A DNA stretch of 64,000 nt, from assembly GCA_948474755.1 (NCBI GenBank), contig CAOLHI010001029.1, positions 248,001-312,000 of the forward strand, written 5' to 3'. The notes under the pieces are model-generated. The model had not been told where the DNA came from, made no database searches, and worked only from the letters and a program-made list of their open reading frames with translations. This stretch comes from Ctenosaura bakeri (Eukaryota > Chordata > Lepidosauria > Squamata > Iguanidae). Within the stretch, counting starts at the first letter, position 1. Every line of letters begins with the position of its first letter. A program made the translations under genes and the position numbers. Below, in pieces: positions 35,438-48,152 of this stretch.

Positions 35438-35966
35438 TTAGGTCCCAGCAAAAACTATGACAAGGTGAAAGAAATCAACCCAGCTGACATATTGTAGATG
35501 TCTTAGGAATTGTAGCAAGTGATCAAATCTGTTTTTTGCCCAGAGAGCCAGTTTGGTCAGGAAATCTTCCTCCCTGACTTCCATGTTATGAAATGCATAC
35601 TCTGAGGTATTCCTAATAACGTGAAATAGGAAACACATGATATTTGGTATCTTTGAATATCCTCTTCCATTTGTGATTCCAACTTCTCCTTAATGAGGAG
35701 TGGATTGTTTTCACTGACAGAACACTTTCTTTTACTGTTTGCATTTGATAATTGGTGCAAAGGAAGGAAAGTACAAGTAGGAAAGAAAATTTTATGAATT
35801 TAAAGTTTTCACTGTCTATTTCAGTGTAAGTAAAAGAAAGGAAATTAATCTCACAAATGTGTATAGAAATATCCTGAGAGCAGACTTCTGCAGTTGAAAA
35901 ATTGCTGTATGTTAATATGCAGATCAAAGTCCCAAAGCTGTATTGAATGCACAGAGTTGGAGCCAT
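35438..35966 (-). other. Unexplained open frames on the minus strand
   Basis: Minus-strand frames in this stretch include EEDFLTKLALWAKNRFDHLL and LQFLRHLQYVSWVDFFHLVI; continuing past one stop gives SLSELIESELEKQHN. The amphipathic, Leu-rich composition looks more protein-like than its surroundings. I recognise no family. It could be an old processed pseudogene, a transposase remnant, or chance. Confidence 0.2.
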
Positions 35967-38900
35967 ATGTCTGTGAGTCAGTAACCAAAGAGGATTGTTG
36001 TGCTCTGATTAGTTGAGACAATTCAGTTCAGTGTAATATAATGAAATTTCTTCAAGCTACCTTTTCTTGGCTCATAATGATTTGCACCACTTTGCCAAAA
36101 ATGTGTCTCCCACTATCCTTCATTCACAATGACTCCTAGGCCTAACATACATGTTGGGAGCACCAGTCCTTGGATGTCACCATTCACTGCACTTCTGGAT
36201 TTTATAGAACAATCCAGTCTCTGACATAACCTACCTCACAATATTATTACTGTGAAGATAAAAAGGAGGTGAGGAATGATACTTGTACTGCCTTGTACTC
36301 ATTGAAAGAAAAGTGAGATGCCAATAAAGAAGGAAGGAAGGACTATTCTTGAATGAATCGGTGAGATTTCTGAGTAAACATTATGATTTAACACTATTTT
36401 TTTTTTATTCTTGTGTTTGAAAATAAGCTGTTTGTATTCATTCAAGAAATTCTAGAAAAACCATGTTCTTCTCTAAAAGGAAGATTCCTACCAATTTCAT
36501 AAATAGCAATGTCTATCCAAGAAGTTCTGTACCAGTCTGGTTTTTTTAAAGCCCATGTGAGTACATTTATATAGTCTCTCTCTCTCTCTGTTTCTGTATG
36601 TATCTTTTCTAGAGGCTAGATGCAATAATGCTTTCAGGAGCAACACTTGCATCTCATATTACCAAAATGTGAAAAGGAGTCACCAGAACATCCCTGAAAG
36701 GCAAAAATAGGGACAATTATTTACAAGGTACTTGCAAAGAATTGCTTGCCTTTTGTGAAAATCCCTGAATGCAGTGTCATTGTTGTAGCTTGGAGAGTGA
36801 TGGAGGAACAAATAGAAGTGTCACTCAAAGTTCTGAACAACTTATAAAAGGACTTTCCATCTCACATGCGTTTCAGTGAAAAGATTCCATACTGATCAAC
36901 TCTTTACAGCCCAACTGTACAGAAATGTTAATGGCCTCTTAATCTGTGTTTTTTTTAAAGATAGGACAGCTGTGTGCAAAGACAGCGGGTCCCTATTTTT
37001 CCCTACACATGCACCACATATAAATGCTTTCTAATTGTAACTAGCAGAAATAATTTATTCATGTGGATGAACTGTGTTTAATAGGTCAGTAAATGTGTGT
37101 TGCACATAGAGCATGCGAGGTATATTCCAGAGACTTTTAAGTGGATAGGGAACACCCTGCCTTTGACAGCTTGCTACAGCAGTGGGGTGGGCAACTTCTG
37201 TAAGTCCAGGTGGCATTTCTTTAATAGCACTTGTTTCCAGAAGCATTTATCTGCTTTAAAATACCCTTTGTGCTTTTATTTAAACCATAAATCCAGTTTT
37301 TTTGTTTTTGTTTTGGCTGTCACTAAATCAATCAGTTTCATGGCAGCAAGGGTATATATATTGGGAGCTAAATGTGGCCAGTGGCCACTTGTTACCCAGC
37401 CTTGCTATAGGACTTGCTGTTTTCTCCTATCCCCAATCAGCCAACATAGCTTGGAGAAATTGTGATAAGAAAAAAAATCGAACATATAGAGTCTTAAGTG
37501 AGCATTTTGAGAAAATTGGTGGCAAGTCAGGACATAAATGCTTAAAGCAAATAAATAAATAAATCCAAATCTAAAATTTTGGTGTGTTCCCTTTCATATC
37601 ACTCCATTGGCAGTGTGTTGCAACACATGAGCTTTGTGCTTGGGCCTGTCATGAAAGTTGCTAGAATAAATCTACCATTTTATGCATGTTTACCCCAGTA
37701 CTTAGAAAATTATTTTTTGAAATGAATGTATAAGTAGTAGTCATTCTTTTAACAACCTATATCATGCTATCTTCTACTCATTATGTTATGGAAAACATAT
37801 TAGTAATTTTCTTAGTAAAAGATTATTTTAAATTGTTTTTTAGATTATATAGAAAAAACATTTTGGAAATAATGACTAAAAATTATTCATTACAACAAAA
37901 TAATAGTATTGCGTTAATATTATTATGTAAAAAAGAGAACATAGTTATGTCCCCTTTACAAGAAACATAATTTATAAGTAACATAATTACTTGTAATATG
38001 CTATATCCAAGTTCTGACTTGCCCATTAGTAAGCCATGTTAAGACTTGAATCTTGGTAAATATGCATAAGATTGGACAGCAGATGCATGGTAGGACTGCA
38101 ATATCTTTACTAATAATGTAGAAGCTCCACCTGCTGGAATTCTTCCTTCTACAAAAAGCAAAATGAGCAATGCAGTACTGAATTTTAGAACCCTATCTCT
38201 TTACCACCATAGATGGGTATCTTTTTCTATAGCAAATCATTATTGTGCTTATAAGTCAAGTACTCTTAGAAAGAAGCATCTGGATTCAGACAAAGTTTAG
38301 TTGAAACAGTTTTATTGTGTATTTCCTCCTTGTGTACAGAAGGATATCCACTTTGTACTGTCTTGTGGGAGTCCTGAGGTGGATTGATTTACACTTCCCT
38401 GACCAGATTGTGAAATCCTGGTCTGCCTGAAGGAATGGATGGGATATAAATATTACAGTTCTGATCTGACTTTGCCACATTCTTAGTCTGTTTTGCTTTT
38501 CCTAAACTTCTATTTCCTCTCACCCATTACCAGAATTTCAAGGTAGCTAAGCCTGTAGAGAAAAATAGAAGCAACACTGAACTAGAAGGGCAGATAGGAA
38601 CAAGAATAAGATAAGAGCAAGAGTAAAAGCAACTTAGAATAATTTCTGGTTGATGGGGTAAACTCACACTACAAAAGCAACTGAGTTCCACTGAAAGCCT
38701 GCAGGAACAGGATGGATGTGGGTGAGCATCTAAAAGACAGTAATAAAAGTGTTTGGTAAACATGAGAGAATTCCGCAGTCTGAGTGCCTAATAGGTCCTT
38801 TCTCCAGAATTGCCAGTTGAACCTCAGATAAGCATAACACATGGAGTAGGACTTCCAAAAATATCAAATATAATGTAGACGAATATTTGCCCAGGGTCTC

Positions 38901-38970
38901 CCCCCACCTTGTTTCGTGGCTTCACCCTTTATAGGTCACTTACACTTTCTCATATCATATTATATCATTT

Positions 38971-38971
38971 A

Positions 38972-39011
<40 letters not shown>

Positions 39012-39038
39012 AACAAACAAACAAACAAACAAACAAAC
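38971..39038. repeat. Compound microsatellite (AAAG)n then (AAAC)n
   Basis: About eleven AAAG units run directly into about six AAAC units. A single junction at 39012, consistent with one substitution spread by slippage. Confidence 0.95.
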
Positions 39039-41242
39039 TACTGATAAAAGCCAGAATTCTGCTGGTGATATGATAACCCCCATTACACTGTTATATATTC
39101 TGTTTCAGTAACTGAAGAAGGACCTCCTTGCCAGACACCCTCTCCCTGCAACCCTAGCTTGAAGACTATTATGGAATGCTTGTATGGCCAATTAATGGCT
39201 GGGGTGGGTTGTGGAACTCTCGGGTACCATCCAGCTGAGGAACAGTCCTCCTATATTGGTCCGTTGCCTTCAAGTTGGGGTTGTGCAGCCAATGGTAGTA
39301 GAAGCACAGCAAAACTATTCTGGCATGGATTTACATTCTGCCAGCAATTATATAAGATAGTAGCCAAAAATTATGTTAATGAAATTCTACAATTTTATAG
39401 GAAGATAGACTTCTTAGTTGTAAATATCGTGCTCCTGCTGACTCACCATTGCCATGTTCCTCTTGATTAGTGAGTATACTATGTAGGCTGCTTTGTAAGT
39501 ATGTGTCCAGTCATTAAATGTGTACTGGACCAACAAGAACCTTGTATAGCGTTCCCCCTTCTCTATACAATTCATGCAATTTTATGTCTGGTATAGGAGC
39601 TTCATGGAGATTTCCATTTGGTTAGATGTTGTTTATTAAATATTCCCTTTAAAAAAAAAAGAGAGGGGGTGAGCTCTTGTCAGTAGGCCATTTAAAACAC
39701 ATAATGTTATCTGTTTTGCCACACTGTATGAAAACTCTCGCCAGCTTGGTAAATGTTTGAGCTCGGCTTGTGTGTCTTTGGGAGTTGCTATTTCAATGTG
39801 GATGGTATATAGCAGGTGGAGACATTTATTCATGTCCATGCTTATATTTCCCCCTCCCACCTCTCTGTGTGATGTGATAGCCTAGTTTGCTGTCTATAGA
39901 ATTTTTTCTCTCTGTAGTCTAATATGTCTTTTTATGTATGCTTGTTTCTCATGTCCACTGCCCAATTTTTTATTCAGGCTTTTAATAACAGAAACACTGC
40001 TGCACTAAAGTCACTATATTACCAGCAGTGGCACAAGCAGAGGCCATCAGTGCTAAAGCAGTGTCTATAGCTAACACCAGGCCTTTTCTTTTTTCTGCTG
40101 TCACACATACATGGCCCTCAACAGTGTAAGATTAGATGATGGAGTGGTAAACACTCCTGATCCCTGACTACACTGGCACACCCAGTATTGTCCATGCTTA
40201 TCTCCTATTCATTAAAAAGGAAAGCCATCAAGTAAGAACAATACTGTTGCAGCAGTAAAAGGATACAAGTTACTTAATAATTGAACACTCTCATGAATGT
40301 TGTAAATGATGTGGAATGAACTCGTTCCAATCCTGATACTGTAATGTCCAGGAGTGTTATATTTCTGAGTTAAGGTAGACTGATCTATTATTTGGCACTT
40401 GTTTATTTTCGTCACGTGAGATGGAGTCTTACAGAAAGTTAATTCTGCAATTACTATTACAGGTAATATCTCCCCAATAGTAGCAAATTCTTTGAGTGGC
40501 TTGAAAAAGATGGATACTGTCTGTTGTACATAATCTTATATTACTTTAAATTACAGATATCATTAATTTAATAATGTTTGTTTTTATTAATTTTACACCA
40601 CTATCTTTGAAAGATTATGTCCCCTTGATGGCTTTACCACTGCATAAAATTGCAAGTATTATTTACTGAAAGTATTCTGGAGGAGAATTCAGGTACAAAA
40701 TTGTGATTATAAAGTAAATTATAATAAATGGTGTAGGCAGACATTTTAAGAAAAGCCTCATCTCTCAGTTCTTTGAAAACAGCTGTTAAATGTTTTCCTA
40801 TCAAGTGAGGACAACACAAGTTTGAAGATGATGCCTTAACTGAACTGGTTAAAACATTTACCAAAGGTACTAGTAGCCTACAGTCTTCATTAATGGTGTT
40901 CATGGCAACATTTATAGAAACAAGTAAAAATATACCATTTCCTTTAATTATACTATATAGTATTCTGATGCAGAGATTTCTTTTCCTGTAGGGCTCATAG
41001 CTTAAGCTGGGTATAAAAGGGTGGTTAAGAGAGAAGGATATGGCTTGATAAGGAGAAATGACAATGAGGTCAGGGAAGGAGTTAGAAATATGGATTCTAA
41101 TAATTAAAAAACAAGACCTTTTAATGGGAAAACTCCTTTGATTTGATTTGGAATGTGTGTGGATAAAAAAAGCGATTTTCTCCAAAATAATAGATTTTTT
41201 TCCCCTTTATCCTGTGAATTCCTTCCTCTTCAAGTTCCTTAG

Positions 41243-42120
41243 CTTTTTTATTTATTAATTTAACATCCTGCCTTTTTCCTAGCACACAGTTTATGGTGGT
41301 TTACAACCATTTAAAAACACAGTACAAGTAGCAAACTATTTATAAAATTAAAACACAATTAAACTGTTGTTCTGTTTTAAAAACAAAAATTAAAAGCTGT
41401 TTTAAAAGCATGTTTATCACATAATAAAATATAAATATACCGCCATCACATTAAAAGCTTCTTCTGCCACAACATATCAAAAACCAAGTGCTTCCTTAAA
41501 TAAAAAGGTCTTTAACAGCCAGTGGTGAGACAGGAGGTTGGGGGCCATCTGGTCCTCCCAAGGAAGGGAGTTCCAGAACTTGCAGCATTTTGACCCACTG
41601 AAGTTTCTGAACAATTCCTGCATAGAATGTGTTCCAGTAATCCAAACAGGATATAATCAAGGCAGTTACCACTGTAGCTAGATTATACATTTCCTGGAAT
41701 GGGTGTAGTTGATGCCCTAGTTTTAACTGTGCAGATATACTCCTGGCAATCAAAACATGGGGGTTCAGACTCATATCTGAATCCAGGAGTATGCTCAAGA
41801 TGTGAACCTGGGATTTCAGGGAGAATGCAATCCCATCCAACACAGGCTGAATCTCTGCTCCCTGATCTGCTTTATGGCTGACTAGGAGCACCTCTGTCTT
41901 ATCTGGATTAAGTTTCAATGTATCCACCTTCATCCAGTCCATTACTGACACTGGTTTAGTACTGAAACAGCTTCTTCGGAGTTAGATGGGAAGGAAAGAT
42001 AGAGTTGGATGTTGTCAGCATTCCGGTGTCACTAAACCCCAGAATTCCAGATGATCTCTCCTAGTGGTTCCACGTAGGTATTAAACAGCATGGGGACAAA
42101 ACTGAGTTCTGAGGGAACCT
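41243..42120 (-). pseudogene. L2-type LINE, 3' region and reverse transcriptase C-terminus
   Basis: The 3' tip is at 41243-41300 (read on +: TTTATTAATTTAACATCCTG). On minus, 41496-41951 stays open for 151 codons: WMKVDTLKLNPDKTEVLLVS near the start, then LISCLDYWNTFYAGI and the end of the reverse transcriptase C-terminal region. The consensus of this group has WMRANKLKLNPDKTEVLLV. The catalytic box lies upstream and is not visible, and substitutions such as CLDYWNTF for RLDYCNAL suggest decay. It is the same family as 61615-62900. Confidence 0.7.
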
Positions 42121-42563
42121 CACAGTGCTGTTTTTGTAGCATAAGTTTTTTAATCTTTTAAAATAAAGATTGTCTTTTATGGGTATGTTGTTTTAATCTG
42201 TGCTGTGGATAGGATTTAAAATAAATAAACTTGCAGGTGAAAACCCAGTGATTTATTTGTAATTTGACAATGAGGTCTTGAACTTACTCTCTTGTCACTG
42301 CTACGTGTTTTATCTCCTCTCTCTCCTCCATTAGTTTGGGCATGGGTATTTCTTCTGTATCTTTAGGTGTGCACGATGATAAGAGTAATTCATTCATTTT
42401 CTTTGCAGTATCTTTATTCTCTTTCAGAACTCCTTTTATTTTCATTTTTTATTGAATAATCCAACTGTTTTCCTGGTTGGCTTTTTACTCTTAACATATT
42501 TAATCTTTTTTATTATGCGACTTGATGGTATTAGAGATTTTCTCATTATGTGCTATTAAGTCA

Positions 42564-42804
42564 GCTTACCTATACCCTAAAGGTATCAGATCCTGTCTGA
42601 TCTTGGAAGCTAAACAGGGTCAGCCCTGGTTAGTACTTGGATGGGAGAATGCTAGTTAATACCAGGTGCTATAGGCTATATTTCACAGTAAGGGACTAGC
42701 ATAAATCACCTCTAAGTATTCCTTGCCCAGGAAAACCCTATGAAATTCGTGGGATCACCATAAGAACAGGCGACTTGAAGGCACACGCACGCACATACAA
42801 ATAA
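42564..42804 (+). repeat. 5S rRNA-derived SINE with Bov-B-like tail, full length
   Basis: The head 42564-42679 follows 5S rRNA: TCTTGGAAGCTAAACAGGGT, then GGTTAGTACTTGGATGGGAG (the C box of the internal promoter, 42628-42647, intact), then CCAGGTGCTATAGGCT. The central region of 5S is slightly altered. The body and tail (GCCCAGGAAAACCCTATGAA, ATCACCATAAGAAC, GCGACTTGAAGGCACACGC) match the tail of the tRNA-derived SINE. So it is a chimeric SINE, not a 5S gene. A second, truncated copy is at 5607-5782. Confidence 0.85.
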
Positions 42805-43357
42805 GAGACCTCCAAGAGGTCCTGTTACTAATTGTCCTGTTCAAGTCGTGCAGATTCAGAACCTTTGAATCCTTTATTAAGTCTGTCACACAGTCTTTTT
42901 TTCTACTGCCTTCATTTTTCTCCAGTTGTATTTTATTTCTAATGTGTGATATGTTCAAATTGCAATAGCCTTAGTTTAGCCATTTAGCGTCTAAATTCCT
43001 CAAAAACCCCTTTTGCATTCCTAATTTTCTACTTGCATTTTCTTTGTGCAAATTCATCTTCTTTTACTTCACTTGGACAAGCCTTCCACACTCTGAAGGA
43101 AGCTTTTTAAACTCTGAAAACTTCCTTCACACTGTTCATTAGCCATGCTGGTGACCTCTTGGACTGTGCTTTCTTTTTTGGTCTGTGTTCTGCATTGTTG
43201 TTGAGCCTCTATAATGTGGTTTTGAATAGACTTTAAGCATCAGGTTTTACCCTTTTCCTTTCAACTGCCTTTTTACCGATTTCCCCAGTTTCTGAGGAAT
43301 TGCACTCTCTGGTTGCCTCCCTTTAAATTGGGTATTATTCCTGCTGTTTGTAAGGAA

Positions 43358-43846
43358 CTAGCATATTTACCTGGCGTTGCCTGGGATTTTATTTTCTCAT
43401 AGGTAATACTTGTTAGAAATATGTTAGGAATTACCTTACCTTAGGAGTTAGATGTGGTTGAAATACACAAATTTGAGATCCTGTGTCTCTAATTCCCCAA
43501 ACTGCCTTGTCCAGTATCTGCAAGTCTTCCCCATATTCCCCAATCCAATCTGTATTTAGAGTTGTTAACATACAGAGGTTCAGTTTCTGAGGGAATACAC
43601 TGGCCTCCTTGTTGCTGCTAGGCCTCATCTCCATAGCAACCAGCCAGGACCAAGAGCTCTCCAGCTGAGAATTCAAAAGATCCCTCCATAAACTGCCAAC
43701 CCCAGAATTCCATAGAATGTTTACAGACAGCCAATCATGTGAGGTCTTCTCACCTAACATAGCCAATCGTATGAGATCTTCACTTGCCTGACACAGACAA
43801 ACTCACAAAACTTGACTTTTATATATATTATAGATATAGGAGAGGA
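43358..43846 (-). mobile_element. Non-autonomous Helitron
   Basis: On the minus strand it starts with TC (TCCTCTCCTATATC) just after an A and ends with CTAG just before a T, the A/T target rule for Helitrons. Eleven bases before the end is a hairpin, CCAGGCAACGCCAGG, whose arms pair as CC-GGC with GCC-GG around one A-A mismatch. 489 bp, without Rep/helicase coding. A segment at 43653-43722 resembles half of the palindromic MITE (see findings). Confidence 0.75.
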
Positions 43847-44955
43847 TATAGTAATCCAGCTAATCTGAACCACTCTTTCAGCTGTTGAGTTGACTGTCTT
43901 ATTCTCTCATCCAAAGTGGATGAGACTGGTCCCCTGCTACTGTCAGGTGTACCTGGAAGTCTTGTCTAACTGGCTCCCTAATTTTCTGGTACTGAACAAA
44001 TAGACTTTCTCATAAATGTGCAACTTATATCCACTGAGCAGATATTAATACATGTGATGTTCTATGTAAAGCATTGGATGGCCACCTGCCTATCTTATTA
44101 GTTCATCTCATTCATTAGCTTTAAGGCTGTGTTTTTTTTTTACTTGGCTCCTGTTATATAAGATTGAACTGTGTTTTTTTTTTTTTTTTTTCTAGCTAGT
44201 AAAAACAAAAATTAAGCTAGGTATGTTTAACGTTATTCCTGTGGGCCCTGCAAACAGACTTCTACACCAGACGAACTCTCCTTTTTGGCATGCTCATTTG
44301 TCAGAATTGCCTGGTCCATCTGCTTAAAGAGGTCTCTTGCAGAATTCTAAATATACATCTGCCTCTTGTTGCAGCTTGTTATGGTTGTGGCATGTAAGGC
44401 CCAGCTAATGACCAGCGTTTATGTTATAGCTACAAGGCTATAGAAATCCAGTATATGATGCTGTTGATGGTCATACCCTTGGTGAGGGGTAGATTTTCAT
44501 ATATATCAAATTTCTGGTGTCATAAAAAGACCCAGGACGTCACACATAATGCTTTGGACTTATTTATTCCTCTCTTTTTACAGTTTAGTATTGCAGTACA
44601 GCTTCTCATATTTCACATCAGTTTCTAAGGAATTATGACCTATGGGATCTATGAGAGTTTTCTCATTCTGGTGTCCTTCTCATATTAGTAAGCTAACTAG
44701 GCTCATGACATATAGCTATTAAAGTTTTTTTTCCAGGCATGATCAGGAAAACAGTATAGGATGTATGGTCAACTATTTCATTTAAATAGCATAGAGACTT
44801 CCTTGTTTCTTCCCCACTGTTACTAGCTGCACACTGAATTGGCCAGTTAGTTGGGATGGTGTGCACATCCTTAACATATCAGTAATTAATTTCAAGAGGA
44901 GAGGGTGTTTGTCTGTGTAGCTCTGGGTAGTCCTAGTATTTGGGTATTTTTTTTT

Positions 44956-45128
44956 TCATTTCTTGGTAAGATTTGTTCAGAGAAGCAGTTGTCTTTGCCT
45001 CTCTCTGAGGCTGAAAGAGTATGACTTGCCCAAGGTCACCCAGTAAGTTTCCATGGCAGAGCAGTGATTTGAACTCTGGCCTCCAGAATTGTAGTTCAAT
45101 GGTCAAACCACTACACCGTGCAGGCTTT
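44956..45128 (-). repeat. tRNA-derived SINE, 3'-truncated
   Basis: On + the body reads GAGGCTGAAAGAGTATGACT, GCCCAAGGTCACCCAGTAAG and then GATTTGAACTCTGGCC (complement of the B box), AAACCACTACACCGTGCAGG (complement of the A box). The Bov-B tail is lost. Confidence 0.8.
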
Positions 45129-45379
45129 CTCTTGAAGTATATGTTGCATTATTGCATCCCAATATCAAAGAGTTGTACAGGTGTTACAAAGTTGAGTTTA
45201 GACAATTATAAGGAAATAACATCTTCCAAAGTCATGTAAAGAAATAGTGCAATCCTATTTTTTTTAAAAAGACTTTTAATAAAGTTGTTAAGTATTTAAA
45301 GTATAATCTAAACAGATGATAGTCTTATATTCTTATTCTCACTTGAATATTATAAATCCTTTTCCATTTTCTTCTGCAG

Positions 45380-45590
45380 GAAATTACATCAGCAGTTTGA
45401 AATGTATAAAGAACAGGTGAAAAAGATGGGTGAAGAATCACAGCAGCAACAAGAGCAGAAGGGTGATGCTCCAACCTGTGGTATCTGTCACAAAACAAAA
45501 TTTGCCGACGGCTGTGGCCATAATTGTTCATATTGCCAAACTAAATTCTGTGCACGTTGTGGAGGAAGAGTGTCTTTACGCTCAAACAAG
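45380..45590 (+). CDS. RIMS2: RIMS2 exon (211 nt), zinc finger of the Rab3/Munc13-binding domain
   Basis: Acceptor TTCTGCAG, donor GTGAGA. The first G completes the Thr codon of the preceding exon, then 70 codons follow, KLHQQFEMYKEQVKKMGEES to CGGRVSLRSNK, ending in phase 0. The first about 30 residues are the helical, Gln-rich lead-in. Then come three of the four Cys-x2-Cys pairs of the FYVE-like zinc finger: C33/C36, C49/C52 and C57/C60. The fourth pair (CNLC in RIM proteins) is on the next constitutive exon, which is not in the window. The finger binds the Munc13 C2A domain, and its flanking helices bind Rab3. The sequence is essentially identical to RIM2 as I recall it. RIM1 differs (for example FESYKEQVRKIGEE, CGHLCSYCRTKF), which fixes the paralogue. 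Confidence 0.97.
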
Positions 45591-47555
45591 GTGAGATACA
45601 TGTTTACAGCGAGTAATCCTGAGATTTCAATCTGCTGTTGATTAGTATTATCGGTTTGCAGATATCCATGGATAAAGGTCACCATAAGATATTTTTACCC
45701 TAATTTTTAAAGTGATGAAAAAGAAGAATTAGTGCATATCAGCAGTTTTTCTCAGTCCTAATCAGTCTTTTAAACAATAACTGGGCAATTACAGACCAGA
45801 TATTTCACTCAAGATTTTTAAGGACATAATTATAAATAGTTTTAAAATTTTCTATGTAAATATATATGTAGGTATTTAAGTATATAATCATGTATATTTT
45901 ATTTCCTATGTGTGGTAAATTAAGTTAGTACATTTCCCCCCAGACTGGTAATTCCTGTGGCTTATCTGCAGTTTTGAATTAAGCATCTAAATATAAAAAG
46001 TGTTTTTCTTTTTGTTGGCCAGAAATACTGACATCAAACTGTGTGTTATGTTAAAGGTATGTTTGAATCTTATGAATGGGATTCCTCATGGCTCTTTTTT
46101 TTACACTAGCAAGAATGTGATGTGAACATTGTGTTACAGGAGCCCACTCTGAGGTCCAGTCTGGCAACTCTAACTATAACTATGAGCAACTTTTACCTCT
46201 TGAGTGCAATATTAACAGTGGACTTTATTGTAAGCTATTATACCTCAGCATAGCTCTCTAAGTATACTATAGGAGTAGAACTTTAAGCTACAGAGTAGGG
46301 AGGTTGTACACTTCTGTCTCTGTCCATCATACAATAAAAGCAATGAAAAAAACCAAGGTATTCTTAATTTCTTCCCAGTCTCCATCTGTAATGGGGTCTA
46401 ATGCCTAAAGACAATATTTTACGCTTGCTGTAGATCACTCAGGGCCAGGTATGTAGTTTTCAGTATAAGGCTCAGAGCTACCATATATCACTGTTTCCTA
46501 GCTACAGCTTTTCTAATCTGCACTATGGAAACAATGTACCCAATTTACTTTGGGATTTGCATTGACAAGATTTAGTTTTTTAAACGTTTCACAGTAAATA
46601 GCAACTGAGGAAGGAAGAAGAAGAACTTTTTTTCTTGGCTACTACTCTTTGGGTCCTTGGGGTATGGTGTGCTGGTGGACACACGAATGAGCAAATTACA
46701 GTTATACAACTTTTCCACATCTCCATTCACTTCTTAGGACATTCTTACTTCTGTGCCAGGGGATATTTAAAAATTGCTTCCTAGGGTGAACCCGGAAATA
46801 TCCTGTTCAAACAGTGAGATGGTTGTTTCCACACTTTATATCTTTGCATCACTAAGAATGATCAGAGATTGCCTTCTCATTTTCTCAGCTGCATTCATAG
46901 GATTGTAAAAGTGGAAACCCATTTCTCCAAATTCCTGAGTGTTTTGGAGAAATTCTAAATAAAGTGTTTTGAGGAATAGCAGTCACAAAGTCCTCCTTTT
47001 TCTTTTAAACTTTTCTTAAACGCTTCCTTGTAATTTTAAACATTTTAGAGATATGAGCTGCTTTCCCTTAGATATTATTTTAAAGAAGCAAAATGTACAA
47101 AGTGCACAAAGCTGTAGGAGATATCAGACAAAAATGGTCCCAAGTCTTTTAGAATCCTAAATTGTAATTTTTGATACCTCTGGTATGGTCTGACTAATGT
47201 GATCACAATCAATCAACTTTCCGTATTTCCATAAGGTTTACATTTGTGATAATTTTTCTCTCCCTCTCCCTCCCTCCTTCCACACACATGCACACATTCA
47301 TATATCCCTCAGTGAGCAGCCACTGTTCTCTCTTTCATGCTTTTGGAGAAATATTGAGAATTCCCCTGGTGCAATCAAATTGTAGTTCTTGCGCTGCTGT
47401 GTACATCTTCTGAATCTTTTCTGTGAAAATTGCCTGGAAAAGAGATTACGCCTCAGCACAAACAGAGTGCCCTTTGACTATCGAGGCTGTGAGTCCTGAA
47501 AACTGTGAACCCTAGTGCTTCTTATATTATATCAGATATTACATCAGATTCCTTG

Positions 47556-48152
47556 TGTCAGAACTCACCCCCTGGAGGACTCGGATCACAATGAGGAGGC
47601 AGATTGCCAAGAAGCAGCAGTTTCTTCTGAATCCAAGGAGACAGAAACTGGGGCAGTGGGGGATCCTGCTTCCCAGTAGGACTTTTCAAAGGCTGCAGAT
47701 GCTGGAGACAACACACCCTCCTCCTTTGTTGACAAACAGAGGGGAATACTCCAACTCAGTACCAGTTAAATAACAAATGCTGACCTATTTAAGCACTAAT
47801 TAGGGAGCTGTGGCCTTGAAAGAGCTGCTGATATATATTCCAGTAGTTCTCTCTCAGCCTTAGTGCTGACAACTATCTTTTCCGCTTGACTGACAGTACT
47901 CTCTTCTGTTCCTGTTTTGTCTTGACCTTGGACTGGCTACATTTGATCTATTCTGTTTACTCTTTGCTGGTTCATGTACCTGGACTTCTGACCTGCTGAT
48001 ATGACTCCTGGACTGGTTACAACTATGCTTGTGCTTCTCTCTTCATCTCACTCAGATAACCCATGACTGACCCAGACTGGACTCACAACTCCACCACTTC
48101 TGCTCACCAACAACCTACTGCCTTGGGCACTTGCTGACTTATGTTCAGGACA
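47556..48152 (+). mobile_element. Solo LTR, Gypsy-like, with CCTTG duplication
   Basis: Begins TGTCAGAACTCACC and ends GTTCAGGACA. CCTTG stands on both sides (47551-47555 and 48153-48157), a perfect 5-bp duplication. 597 bp, no internal region. CTATTTAAGCAC at 47785-47796 is a possible TATA-type promoter. A different sequence family from 31495-32535. Confidence 0.85.

Larger units (their letters stand above)
24059..45379 (+). other. RIMS2: RIMS2 intron, 21.3 kb
   Basis: Begins GTAAGTAAG and ends TTTTCTTCTGCAG. Packed with transposable elements, listed separately. Stretches where I recognise nothing: 24441-24929, 26026-27419, 28036-28892, 28961-29825, 34796-38969 (apart from the odd open frame at 35438-35966), 39039-41242, 42121-42563, 42805-43357 and 43847-44955. 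These are AT-rich and lack codon-like structure. Confidence 0.9.

Noticed and set aside
38971..39038. CRISPR-like or regulatory array
   Set aside because: A plain compound microsatellite without spacers; vertebrate DNA.
42564..42679. 5S rRNA gene
   Set aside because: Diverged in the centre, joined to a SINE body and LINE-like tail, no T-run terminator. A chimeric SINE rather than a functional gene.
45380..45590. RIMS1 instead of RIMS2
   Set aside because: The lead-in FEMYKEQVKKMGEE and NCSYCQTKF fit RIM2, not RIM1, as I remember them; the upstream WFPFSG exon is also RIM2-specific.
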